Source of the DNA: Streptomyces coeruleorubidus
Lineage (GTDB): Bacteria > Actinomycetota > Actinomycetes > Streptomycetales > Streptomycetaceae
DNA: 64,000 nt
Direction of reading: 5' to 3'
NCBI RefSeq assembly: GCF_008705135.1
Contig: NZ_CP023694.1
Location: 7,353,001 to 7,417,000, forward strand
The notes beneath the pieces were generated by a model. That model worked only from the letters and a program-made list of their open reading frames with translations, was not told the DNA's origin and did not search any database. This document shows, piece by piece, positions 43,731 through 51,938 of this stretch (positions within the stretch are counted from its first letter, which is position 1; each line of letters opens with the position of its first letter). The position numbers and the translations under genes are program-made.

Positions 43731-43766
43731 TCAGACGACGTATCAGACAGCGCATCAGACAACGCC
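43731..43766. repeat. Three 12-bp direct repeats upstream of the GH43 genes
   Basis: TCAGAC at 43731, 43743 and 43755, each starting a 12-base unit (TCAGACGACGTA, TCAGACAGCGCA, TCAGACAACGCC). They lie 33-68 bases upstream of the arabinofuranosidase ATG in the 247-base divergent region. The even spacing suggests a regulator binding in tandem, or a repeat expansion within the leader. Confidence 0.6.
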
Positions 43767-43798
43767 GTGTGTCCCCAGTGAGAGGCAGGCCCCACCGC

Positions 43799-44896
43799 AT
43801 GAGCCGCGACCGCGACCACGCTCTGCCCGAACCCCCCAGCCGCAGGCTGCTGCTGAAGGGCGCCGCAGCCGCCGGTGCCCTGGCCGCCGTCCCCGCCGTC
43901 CCGAGTGTGGCCCAGGCCGCCACCCCGGCCAGGCCCCCCAAGCCGGCTCCCTTCGTGAACCCGCTCGTCCGCAACCGGGCCGACCCGCACATCAACCGGC
44001 ACAAGGACGGCTTCTACTACTTCACCGCCACCGCCCCCGAGTACGACCGCATCATCCTGCGCCGCTCCCGCACCCTGAACGGCCTGGGCACGGCCGACGA
44101 GTCCGTGATCTGGCGCGCCCACCCCACGGGCGACATGGGAGCGCACATCTGGGCGCCGGAACTGCACCGCATCGGCGGCAAGTGGTACATCTACTTCGCC
44201 TCGGCGCCCGCGGAGGACGTCTGGGCGATCCGCATATGGGTGCTGGAGAACGCCCATCCCAACCCGTTCAAGGGCACCTGGGTGGAGAAGGGCCAGGTGA
44301 AGACGGCCTGGGAGACCTTCTCCCTGGACGCCACCACCTTCACCCACCGCGGCAAGCGCTACCTCGCCTGGGCGCAGCACGAGCCCGGAATGGACAACAA
44401 CACCGGCATCTTCCTGTCCGAGATGGCGAACCCCTGGACCCTGAAGGGCCCGCAGGTGCGGCTCTCCACCCCCGAGTACGACTGGGAGCGCATCGGCTTC
44501 AAGGTCAACGAGGGTCCGTACGTCATCAAGCGCAACGGCCGCCTCTTCATGACGTACTCGGCCAGCGCCACCGACTTCAACTACTGCATGGGCCTGCTGA
44601 CCGCGGACGCCGACAGCCACCTGCTGGACCCCATCAGCTGGACCAAGTCGCCGACGCCCGTCTTCACCAGCAACGACACCACCAAGCAGTACGGCCCCGG
44701 CCACAACTGCTTCACCGTCGCCGAGGACGGCCGCACCGACGTGCTCGTCTACCACGCCCGCCAGTACAAGGAGATCAACGGCGACCCGCTGAACGACCCC
44801 AACCGCCACACCCGCATCCAGAAGCTCGGCTGGAAGCCGGACGGCACCCCGGACTTCGGCATCCCGGTCGCCGACACCGTGAAGGCGGGTGGCTGA
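43799..44896 (+). CDS. Secreted GH43 alpha-L-arabinofuranosidase (subfamily 26 type)
   Basis: 365 residues with a Tat signal (SRRLLLKGAAAAGALAAVP, ending near AQA at about residue 40). The beta-propeller has the catalytic base Asp in NRADPHINRHKDGFYYF, an Asp in FSLDATTFTHRGKRYL and acid Glu in VNEGPYVIKRNGRLF. The pattern is that of exo-1,5-alpha-L-arabinofuranosidases of GH43_26 from Streptomyces, which trim arabinan side chains of pectin. It starts a two-gene unit with the GH43/CBM13 enzyme, one base apart. Confidence 0.82.
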   Translation: MSRDRDHALPEPPSRRLLLKGAAAAGALAAVPAVPSVAQAATPARPPKPAPFVNPLVRNRADPHINRHKDGFYYFTATAPEYDRIILRRSRTLNGLGTADESVIWRAHPTGDMGAHIWAPELHRIGGKWYIYFASAPAEDVWAIRIWVLENAHPNPFKGTWVEKGQVKTAWETFSLDATTFTHRGKRYLAWAQHEPGMDNNTGIFLSEMANPWTLKGPQVRLSTPEYDWERIGFKVNEGPYVIKRNGRLFMTYSASATDFNYCMGLLTADADSHLLDPISWTKSPTPVFTSNDTTKQYGPGHNCFTVAEDGRTDVLVYHARQYKEINGDPLNDPNRHTRIQKLGWKPDGTPDFGIPVADTVKAGG

Positions 44897-44897
44897 G

Positions 44898-46310
44898 ATG
44901 AGACGCGTGTACGCCGTCCTCCTCGCCCTGTGCCTGGGCATGTTCGGCGCTCTCGCCACCGCGGGCCCCGCCCAGGCCGCGCCCCAGACCATCACCAACG
45001 GCACCCAGTTCAAGGACACCTCCGGCAACCCGGTCCACGCGCACGGCGGTGGGGTCCTCAAGGTCGGCTCGTACTACTACTGGTTCGGCGAGCACCGCAA
45101 CGCCGACAACACCTTCCGGTATGTCGACGCCTACCGCTCGACCGACCTGAAGAACTGGGAGTTCCGCAACCACGTCCTGACCGAGGCCAGCGACCCGGAG
45201 CTGGCGACCGCCAACATCGAGCGGCCGAAGGTCATGTACAACGCGTCCACCGGCAAGTTCGTGATGTGGATGCACAAGGAGAACGGCACCGACTACAGCG
45301 AGGCCCGCGCGGCCGTCGCCGTCTCCGACACCGTGGACGGAAACTACACCTGGAAGGGCAGCTTCCGTCCGCTCGGCCAGCACATGTCCCGCGACATCAC
45401 GGTCTTCGTCGACACCGACGGCGCCGGGTACATGATCTCCGCCGCCCGCGAGAACTACGACCTCCAGATCTACCGCCTCACCGCCGACTACACCGGCATC
45501 GCGAGCCTGGTCGCCAACCCCTGGCCCGGCGGCCACCGCGAGGCCCCGGCACTGTTCAAGCGGAACGGCGTGTACTTCATGCTGACCTCGGGCGCCACGG
45601 GCTGGAACCCCAACCAGCAGCAGTACGCCACGGCCACCAGCATCGCCGGCCCCTGGTCGGCCATGAAGAACATCGGCGACTCGACGACGTTCGGTTCGCA
45701 GACCGCCTTCGTCCTTCCGGTACAGGGCGGTTCGGGCACCTCGTACCTCTACCTGGGCGACCGCTGGGGCAACTCCTTCGGCGGGACCGTCAACGACTCG
45801 CGGTACGTGTGGCTGCCGCTGACCTTCTCCAACTCGACCACGATGTCCATGTCCTGGTCGCCGGAGGTCACCCTCGACACGGCCGCCGGGACCGTCTCCG
45901 GCACGAGCGCCACGTACAACACCCTCATCGCCCGCCACTCGTCCAAGTGCGCGGACGTGACCAGCCAGTCGCTGTGGGCGGGCGCGCAGCTCAAGCAGTA
46001 CGACTGCAACGGCGGCACCAACCAGAAGTACTGGTTCAAGTCCGTCGGCAGCGGCTCCTACCAGCTCATGGTCAGGAACAGCTCGCTGTGCGTGCAGGAG
46101 AACGCGAGCACGGTCACGCAGGAGAACTGCAACGCCTCCGCGACGAGCCAGCAGTGGTCGCTGACCACCACCGGCTCGTACGTGAACGTCAAGTCCCGTG
46201 CGACCGGCGAGTGCCTGGACGTGAACGGCGCGTCCACCACCAACGGCGCCGCGCTCATCACGTACACGTGCAACTCAGGCACCAACCAGCAGTGGACGCG
46301 CGGGACATGA
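44898..46310 (+). CDS. Secreted GH43 exo-beta-1,3-galactanase type with CBM13 (ricin-type) domain
   Basis: 470 residues from ATG 44898, right after the upstream TGA. A Sec signal (VYAVLLALCLGMFGALATA) ends near residue 27. Residues about 35-310 match GH43_24 enzymes (HAHGGGVLKVGSYYYWFGEH; IERPKVMYNASTGKFVMWMH), which release galactose from beta-1,3-galactan of arabinogalactan. Residues about 335-470 are a ricin-type CBM13 with QxW repeats (NQKYWFK, SQQWSL, NQQWTRG). It acts with the arabinofuranosidase on arabinogalactan side chains. Family members lack the usual base Asp, so the exact role should be taken as likely. Confidence 0.8.
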   Translation: MRRVYAVLLALCLGMFGALATAGPAQAAPQTITNGTQFKDTSGNPVHAHGGGVLKVGSYYYWFGEHRNADNTFRYVDAYRSTDLKNWEFRNHVLTEASDPELATANIERPKVMYNASTGKFVMWMHKENGTDYSEARAAVAVSDTVDGNYTWKGSFRPLGQHMSRDITVFVDTDGAGYMISAARENYDLQIYRLTADYTGIASLVANPWPGGHREAPALFKRNGVYFMLTSGATGWNPNQQQYATATSIAGPWSAMKNIGDSTTFGSQTAFVLPVQGGSGTSYLYLGDRWGNSFGGTVNDSRYVWLPLTFSNSTTMSMSWSPEVTLDTAAGTVSGTSATYNTLIARHSSKCADVTSQSLWAGAQLKQYDCNGGTNQKYWFKSVGSGSYQLMVRNSSLCVQENASTVTQENCNASATSQQWSLTTTGSYVNVKSRATGECLDVNGASTTNGAALITYTCNSGTNQQWTRGT

Positions 46311-46325
46311 CGATCCTGACCGTCC

Positions 46326-47987
46326 CTAGGCCAGCAGGTCGATCGCGTCGACCGCCGTCCCCGCACTGAGGAAGCCGGTCGCCCCCGACCCGCTCACCAC
46401 GTCGATCCTGAGCACGTTGTACTGACTCGGGTCCGTCTTCCAGGCGGACGCCGGGACGGTGTACGTGAACGTGTGGTTGTTGCCGCGGTACGAACCGTTG
46501 GTCAGTGACCGGGTGTTCGGCTGGGTGGGCGGGGCGGGGGCGGCGGAGGTCCAGGCATCGTTCACCGTCACCTGCGGGCGGCCGTTGGCGTACGCCGTCG
46601 TCACCCCGATCCGCAGGGTGTGCGCGGCGGCCGCCTGGGCCGCCGTCAGCCGGAAGTACACCAGGATCCCGCTGTTGACGTCCTTCCAGAGGTAACAGGG
46701 GAAGGCCGCGGTCTCGCCGTCGCCGATGACGACGTTCCCGGTCCAGGACGCGGCCCGCACGTCGGACGGATGCGCGTACGTCATCAAGTCGGCGTTCTTG
46801 AACCCGCCCGGCGTGCCGTTCCAGTCGCCGATCCGCCAGATCGCGCTCGCGTGGGACGGGTCGTTGGAGGCCGGGATGGCGATCGTGTTCAGGGTGGTCG
46901 TGCCGCCCGCCGACACGCTCACCGGCGTGGTGTACACCGCCAGCTCGCCCTTGAAGACGGTCAGCGTGTACGTCCCCGGCAGCACACCCGGGACGGAGAA
47001 GTAGCCGTCCGAGGAACGCGCCGAACCCCAGTACTGTGCCGCCGCGTTGGCCAGCCCGACCGTGTACGGGTACGCCGTGTTCCGCCCGGATATCCCGACG
47101 CCCGTGACCTTGCCCCGGCCGCTCGCCGGCACGTACCCGGGGATGCCGAGCGAGTCGGCCCACGGTGTGGTCAGCGTGCCCGGGAACAGCGCGGAGGAGG
47201 GCGCCCCGCCGTCCGTGAAGGCGATGACGTACGGGCCCTGGAGACCGAACCGCTGGTCCTCGGTCTGGTTCTGGCCGTAGTAGAGGATCTCGTACAGGCC
47301 GCCGCCGTCCGCGCTCTGGTGGCGCAGCAGGGAGCGGTAGAAGGGGCCGCCGGAGGCCTTCTCGTGGTTGCTGCGCACCATCCACAGGCCGACGCCGCCC
47401 GCGGACCAGCCGATGTGGTCGTAGTCCATGACGCGCCGCTTGGAGTAGTGCTTGGAGCGGGTCTGCCCGTCGGACTTCCGGAACACGTCCGAGGCCTCGA
47501 TGGCGGTGGGGGCGTATGTGTACGAGTCGGGCTCGTCGTTGAGGAAGGCGCCCTTCTTCACGCGCACGATGTACCGGGTGGCGGAGACGGACGTGTCGGC
47601 CTTGTTCGTCCACAGGTAGACGTTGTTCTCGCCGTTGCGGGCCGCGTAGTAGTGCCTGAGCGTGCCGTGCGTGACCGAGACCAGGATCGTCGAGCCGGAC
47701 TGCCTGATGCTCACGGTGGAGGCGCCGAGGCCGGACTCGATGTGTGAGTTCATGCCGCCGTAGCCCTGGTACTCCGTGCCCCGGTAGACCAGGGAGGTCA
47801 GGTCGCCGGTGGACTTGCTGACTTTGAGGACCAGTTGGGCGCCGGTGTCGACGACGTAGTCCGAGCCGTCGTCGGTCCAGCCGAAGCCGGCTGCGTGCGC
47901 CGTGCCGGTGAGGGCCGTGCCGGCGGCGGCGGTGGCGCCGAGGACGAAGGCGCGGCGGCCGACCGGTCTCTTCGAGGATCCGGACAT
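46326..47987 (-). CDS. Secreted PL4 rhamnogalacturonan lyase
   Basis: 553 residues from ATG at 47987, with AAGGAGG upstream. A Tat signal (GRRAFVLGATAAAGTALTG) ends near residue 34. Residues about 35-290 are the PL4 catalytic beta-sandwich (LVYRGTEYQGYGGMNSHIESGLG near residue 65, KHYSKRRVMDYDHIG near 180), a segment about 320-400 is a carboxypeptidase-regulatory-like beta domain (GYFSVPGVLPGTYTLTVFKG), and about 415-553 is a CBM-like C-terminal domain (AIWRIGDWNGTPGGF). It cleaves the rhamnose-galacturonate backbone by elimination. It is divergent from the CE12 esterase across an operator-rich region. Confidence 0.9.
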   Translation of the reverse strand: MSGSSKRPVGRRAFVLGATAAAGTALTGTAHAAGFGWTDDGSDYVVDTGAQLVLKVSKSTGDLTSLVYRGTEYQGYGGMNSHIESGLGASTVSIRQSGSTILVSVTHGTLRHYYAARNGENNVYLWTNKADTSVSATRYIVRVKKGAFLNDEPDSYTYAPTAIEASDVFRKSDGQTRSKHYSKRRVMDYDHIGWSAGGVGLWMVRSNHEKASGGPFYRSLLRHQSADGGGLYEILYYGQNQTEDQRFGLQGPYVIAFTDGGAPSSALFPGTLTTPWADSLGIPGYVPASGRGKVTGVGISGRNTAYPYTVGLANAAAQYWGSARSSDGYFSVPGVLPGTYTLTVFKGELAVYTTPVSVSAGGTTTLNTIAIPASNDPSHASAIWRIGDWNGTPGGFKNADLMTYAHPSDVRAASWTGNVVIGDGETAAFPCYLWKDVNSGILVYFRLTAAQAAAAHTLRIGVTTAYANGRPQVTVNDAWTSAAPAPPTQPNTRSLTNGSYRGNNHTFTYTVPASAWKTDPSQYNVLRIDVVSGSGATGFLSAGTAVDAIDLLA

Positions 47988-48051
47988 GGGGGGCCTCCTT
48001 CGGGAGGTGGTGGGGGGCTGTGGGTGTGAGCGAGAGTGACAGTTGAATCGA

Positions 48052-48125
48052 TTTCGCGAAAGGGCTTTCACGCGCTTGGAGGCAGCGTCTTTGTGAAATC
48101 GGGCTGAGGGCTAGAAAGCGCTTGC
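48052..48125. promoter_or_regulatory. Operator cluster between PL4 and CE12 genes
   Basis: Three palindromes lie in the divergent gap. TTTCGCGAAA is at 48052-48061. GAAAGGGCTTTC is at 48058-48069. GAAAGCGCTTGC is at 48114-48125, containing the perfect AAGCGCTT. The last is almost identical to GAAAGCGCTTCC at 2184-2195 before LacI-1. A LacI-type regulator, probably LacI-1, may control both genes from here. Confidence 0.6.
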
Positions 48126-48179
48126 CGCAAGCGATACGTTCAGCCGCCAGGTCTTGTCGCCGTGACGGAGGAGCTGCCA

Positions 48180-49259
48180 GTGAGACGTTTCAACATGGCC
48201 GTGCTGGCGGCCGTGACGCTGAGCACCGCCCTGTCCGCCGTACCCGCCCACGCGGGCGAGGCCGGCGGAAGGCCGGGCCTCGCGCAGTGCACCGCCGGTG
48301 TCTGCCACTTCGACGTCCCGCCCGGCACGTACGACGTGCGGGTCGTGCTCGGTGGGAAGACCGCGTCCGCCACGAGCGTCAGCGGCGAGACCCGCCGGTC
48401 CCTGCTGCCGGAGACGGCCGCACCGGCGGGCATGGGGGTCCCCCCGCTCGAGCGAAGCCGAGAGTGGGGGAGCGTCACCCGCAGCTTCACCGTGAACGTT
48501 CGCACCCCCGAGGGCGAGCCCACCGGGCCCGACGGAACCTCCGGCCTCGATCTGCGGATCGGCGGCTCCGCCCCAGCGCTGGCCGGCATCAAGGTCACCC
48601 CGGCCCGGCACGCCCGCCAGATCTTCCTGATCGGCGACTCCACCGTCTGCGACCAGCCCGGCGACCCGTACTCCGGCTGGGGCCAGCAGTTGCCCCAGTA
48701 CCTCGGCAAGGGCGTGTCCGTCGCCAACTACGCCGATTCCGGCGAGAGTACGGTCACGTTTCTGGGGAACCCGCGGCTGTGGGCCACCGTACGGCCCCTG
48801 ATCCGCCCCGGCGACCTGGTCCTCGTCCAGCTCGCCCACAACGACAAGACCACGGACGAGGCCACCTACCGGGCCAACCTGGAGACCCTGGTGGCGGGCA
48901 TCCGGGAGCGGGGCGGACAGCCGGTCCTTGTCACTCCCATCGTGCGGCGCTGGTTCAATCCCGACGGCACGCTGAACAACGGAACCGCGCTCCTGGTCAA
49001 CGGCCTGGGCGTCGACCACCCGGCGGTCACGCGCTCCGTCGCGGCCGAGCGGAACGTCCCGCTGATCGACCTCACGGCGAAGACGAAGGCGCTCGTCGAG
49101 TCCCTGGGCGTGGAGGGTTCCAAGGCCCTGTACCTCTCCAACGAGGCGCGGGACAACACGCACACCTCCGTGCGCGGTGCCACGGCCTACGCGGGCCTGG
49201 TCCGCGACGAACTCGTCACCCGGCATCTGGTGCCGAAGGGCAAGGTGCGGGTGGGATGA
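48180..49259 (+). CDS. Secreted GDSL esterase, rhamnogalacturonan acetylesterase type (CE12)
   Basis: 359 residues from GTG at 48180, which has GGAGGAG at good spacing (48162 in frame is a weaker choice). Signal peptide to about residue 27 (VLAAVTLSTALSAVPAHA). The GDSL/SGNH motifs are IFLIGDSTVCDQ with the catalytic Ser near residue 155, VQLAHND and the C-terminal DNTHTSVRGA with Asp and His. It should remove acetyl groups from rhamnogalacturonan so that PL4 can act. A palindromic repeat is embedded in frame in the N-terminal domain. The DUF2264 gene follows after a hairpin. Confidence 0.85.
   Translation: MRRFNMAVLAAVTLSTALSAVPAHAGEAGGRPGLAQCTAGVCHFDVPPGTYDVRVVLGGKTASATSVSGETRRSLLPETAAPAGMGVPPLERSREWGSVTRSFTVNVRTPEGEPTGPDGTSGLDLRIGGSAPALAGIKVTPARHARQIFLIGDSTVCDQPGDPYSGWGQQLPQYLGKGVSVANYADSGESTVTFLGNPRLWATVRPLIRPGDLVLVQLAHNDKTTDEATYRANLETLVAGIRERGGQPVLVTPIVRRWFNPDGTLNNGTALLVNGLGVDHPAVTRSVAAERNVPLIDLTAKTKALVESLGVEGSKALYLSNEARDNTHTSVRGATAYAGLVRDELVTRHLVPKGKVRVG
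48433..48472. repeat. Palindromic repeat element embedded in the CE12 coding region
   Basis: A G5-T-C5 palindrome (48434-48444) merges with a stem formed by CCCCCGCTCG (48441-48450) and CGAGAGTGGGGG (48459-48470). It translates in frame as GVPPLERSREWG. The sequence resembles the interspersed palindromes common between Streptomyces genes, here apparently inserted in a coding region without breaking the frame. Confidence 0.6.
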
Positions 49260-49268
49260 ACCCCTGGG

Positions 49269-49292
49269 GCGCCCCGACCGGAACCGGGGCGC
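49269..49292 (+). terminator. Hairpin between CE12 and DUF2264 genes
   Basis: 8-bp arms GCGCCCCG (49269-49276) and CGGGGCGC (49285-49292) with loop ACCGGAAC, 9 bases past the CE12 stop. It may reduce read-through to the next gene, which still starts only 79 bases after the stop. Confidence 0.45.
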
Positions 49293-49338
49293 TCCAGGTT
49301 CAACTGTTTCCGACCTGTCCCAGCACGAAAGAGACACG

Positions 49339-51033
49339 ATGCAGCTTCCGCCCGCCGACCGCACGGCCTCCGCGTACACCGGCTACACCCGCGCCCACTG
49401 GGAGGCGGCGGCCGACGCCCTGCTCACCGCCGTCGAGCCGTACGCGACCGAGGACCGCGCGCTGTACCACCTGCCCGGCGACCGGACGAGCTGGTCGGGC
49501 CGCCTCTCCGACGGTCTGGAGGGCTACGCCCGCACCCTGCTGCTGGCCGCCTTCCGCCGCGACGAGAAGGCCCTGGAGCGCTACGCCGACGGTCTGGCCG
49601 CCGGAGTCTCGGGCGTCTGGCCCCGCATCGAGGACCGCAGCCAGCCCCTGGTGGAGGCCGCGTCGATCGCACTCGCCCTGCGCCTGACGCGCGAACTGCT
49701 GTGGGACCGGCTGGACGACGGCGTACGGCAGCGGGCCGCCGCCTGGCTCGGCGACGCGCTCACCGCCGAGGCCTGGCCCTGCAACTGGGAGCTGTTCCCG
49801 GTCACGGTTGGGGGCTTCCTGGCCGAGATCGGCCACGAGCCGGAGGCGTCCCGCGCGGCGATCGACCGCGGCCTGGAGCGCATCGAGCAGTGGTACCTGG
49901 GCGACGGCTGGTACACCGACGGCGACGGCCGCAAGTTCGACTACTACAACGGCTGGGCCATGCACCTCTACCCGGTGCTGCACGCCTGGCTGGAAGGGGA
50001 CGAGGGCCTGCTGGAGCTGTACGGGACACGTCTCGAGCGCCATCTGGCCGACTACGCCCGCCTGTTCGGCGGTGACGGCGCCCCCCTGCACCAGGGCCGT
50101 TCCCTCACCTACCGCTTCGCGACGACGGCACCGCTGTGGCTGGGCGCCCTGACCGGCCGTACGCCGCTCTCCCCGGGCGAGACCCGGCGCCTGGCCTCGG
50201 GAGCACTGCGCTACTTCCTCGACCGGGGCGCGGTCGACGACCGGGGCCTGCTGTCCCTCGGCTGGCACGGCCCCGACGAGTCGGTCCTCCAGGGCTACTC
50301 GGGCCCGGCCTCCCCGTACTGGGCGAGCAAGGGCTTCCTCGGCCTGCTCCTGCCGCGCGATCACGAGGTGTGGACGGCGGCGGAGGAGCCCGCCCCGGTC
50401 GAGCGCGCGGACGCCGTCACCCCCGTCGGCCCTCCCAACTGGCTGCTCCAGTCCACCCGTTCCGACGGTGTGGTCCGCCTCCACAACCACGGCAGCGAGG
50501 ACGTCCGCTACGACCCGTACTACACGCGCCTGGCCTACTCGACCGTGACGGCCCCGTCCCCCTCCCACGACAACAGCGTGCTCGTCGGCGACGACCCGAG
50601 CCGCACCGGCATCGAACCGCTGGGCGCCGGCGAGGGCTGGGTGGCCTCGCGGCACACGGCGGGCGGAGGAGCCCGGGTGACGAGCGTGGTGCTGGCGCAC
50701 GGGGCGGCGGAGGTACGGGCGCACCTGGTGACGGGCGCGGAGCCCGGTACGCCGGTACGGGTCACCGGCTGGCCGGCGGGGGAGGGCCTGCGGGCCGAAC
50801 TCCTGCCCGCGACCGGCCTCGACGACACCCTCACCGGCGTCACCGGGGACGGCGCCACGCTGTTCGTCGCCCTGGCCCGGCTGACGGGCGAGCCGGACCC
50901 GGTCCCGCTGGCGGAGCTGGTCTCCGTGCGCGTGGACGAGACAGGGACGGTCGAGGTCCGCTGGCGCGACGGGGACGGGGCGCGGGTCCTGCTGGACGGT
51001 TCGGGAGTCGAGGTGGCGCCGCTCACGGCTTGA
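49339..51033 (+). CDS. DUF2264 protein, probable uronic-acid-active glycoside hydrolase
   Basis: 564 residues, no signal peptide, with GAAAGAG before ATG 49339. The N-terminal 380 residues form a helical toroid-like domain with the typical DUF2264 patterns (TGYTRAHWEAAADALLTAVE, NWELFPVTVGGFL, DGWYTDGDGRKFDYYNGWAM, SYRF-like LTYRFATTAPLW). The rest is beta-rich. Related proteins in gut Bacteroides pectin/arabinogalactan loci are reported as uronidases (GH154), so a cytoplasmic glucuronidase or unsaturated-uronidase role in side-chain breakdown is likely here; this is inference from memory of the family and context. Confidence 0.75.
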   Translation: MQLPPADRTASAYTGYTRAHWEAAADALLTAVEPYATEDRALYHLPGDRTSWSGRLSDGLEGYARTLLLAAFRRDEKALERYADGLAAGVSGVWPRIEDRSQPLVEAASIALALRLTRELLWDRLDDGVRQRAAAWLGDALTAEAWPCNWELFPVTVGGFLAEIGHEPEASRAAIDRGLERIEQWYLGDGWYTDGDGRKFDYYNGWAMHLYPVLHAWLEGDEGLLELYGTRLERHLADYARLFGGDGAPLHQGRSLTYRFATTAPLWLGALTGRTPLSPGETRRLASGALRYFLDRGAVDDRGLLSLGWHGPDESVLQGYSGPASPYWASKGFLGLLLPRDHEVWTAAEEPAPVERADAVTPVGPPNWLLQSTRSDGVVRLHNHGSEDVRYDPYYTRLAYSTVTAPSPSHDNSVLVGDDPSRTGIEPLGAGEGWVASRHTAGGGARVTSVVLAHGAAEVRAHLVTGAEPGTPVRVTGWPAGEGLRAELLPATGLDDTLTGVTGDGATLFVALARLTGEPDPVPLAELVSVRVDETGTVEVRWRDGDGARVLLDGSGVEVAPLTA

Positions 51034-51113
51034 GGCGGGTGGGGGCGCCGAGGCGGTCTTCCGTCGGCCGTAGTTCGGTCCGCGCCGAAGTGATCCGCGC
51101 CTAGCGTGGCCCC

Positions 51114-51938
51114 ATGACCGCTCACCCGAAGCAGACACGGCACGCCGGGGCGGCCACCGCCTTCGCCGGCCTTCACCATGCCGACGAGCCCCTCCTGCTG
51201 CCCAACGCCTGGGACTGCGCGTCCGCCCGGGCCCTCGCGGGGCAGGGGTTCCGGGCGGTCGCGACGACGAGCCTGGGCGTCGCCGCGGCCGCGGGACTGC
51301 CCGACGGCGAGGCCGCGACCCGGGAGGAGACGCTCCGGCTGGCCTTCGCCCTCGGCTCGGAGCCGTTCCTGGTGTCCGTCGACGCCGAGGGCGGCTTCAG
51401 CGAGGACCCGGACGAGGTGGCGGAGTTCGCGCGCGAGCTGTATGCCGTCGGAGTCGTCGGCATCAACCTGGAGGACGGACTCGGGCCCGCCGGCCGGCAC
51501 GCGGCGAAGATCGCCGCGGTGAAGGAGGCTGTGCCCGGCCTCTTCGTCAACGCCCGCACCGACACCCACTGGCTCGGCGACGGCGACGTCGCGGACACGT
51601 TCGCACGGCTCGACGCCTACCAACAGGCGGGCGCGGACGGCCTGTTCGTCCCCGGCCTCACCGACCTGCGGCAGATCGCCACCTTGGTGCGCCGCGTCCA
51701 CGCCCCCCTCAACGTCCTCTACTCACCGGACGGCCCCTCCGTCCCCCAACTCGCCGGGGCGGGCGTACGCCGGATCAGCCTCGGCTCGCTGCTGTACCGG
51801 CGGGCGCTGGGCGCGGCCCTGGAGGCGGCCGCGGAGATCCAGGCCGGCCGGACGCCGGCGGGGCCGACTCCGTCGTACGGGGAAGTGGCCCGTCAGGTCG
51901 CTCCGCAGGCCGTTCCGTCAGGTGTCGAGGGCGGCTAG
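51114..51938 (+). CDS. Isocitrate lyase / PEP mutase family enzyme
   Basis: 274 residues. The TIM-barrel motifs are LLLPNAWDCASARALAGQGF near residue 28, SVDAEGGFSEDPDEVAE near 88 (metal-binding Asp and Glu) and GINLEDG near 120. The KKCGH loop of true isocitrate lyases is absent, so it belongs to the PEP mutase/oxaloacetate hydrolase-like group. It may act on a 2-oxoacid or carboxyvinyl-phosphonate-type substrate. Its last four bases overlap the end of a convergent phosphotransferase gene. Confidence 0.87.
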   Translation: MTAHPKQTRHAGAATAFAGLHHADEPLLLPNAWDCASARALAGQGFRAVATTSLGVAAAAGLPDGEAATREETLRLAFALGSEPFLVSVDAEGGFSEDPDEVAEFARELYAVGVVGINLEDGLGPAGRHAAKIAAVKEAVPGLFVNARTDTHWLGDGDVADTFARLDAYQQAGADGLFVPGLTDLRQIATLVRRVHAPLNVLYSPDGPSVPQLAGAGVRRISLGSLLYRRALGAALEAAAEIQAGRTPAGPTPSYGEVARQVAPQAVPSGVEGG

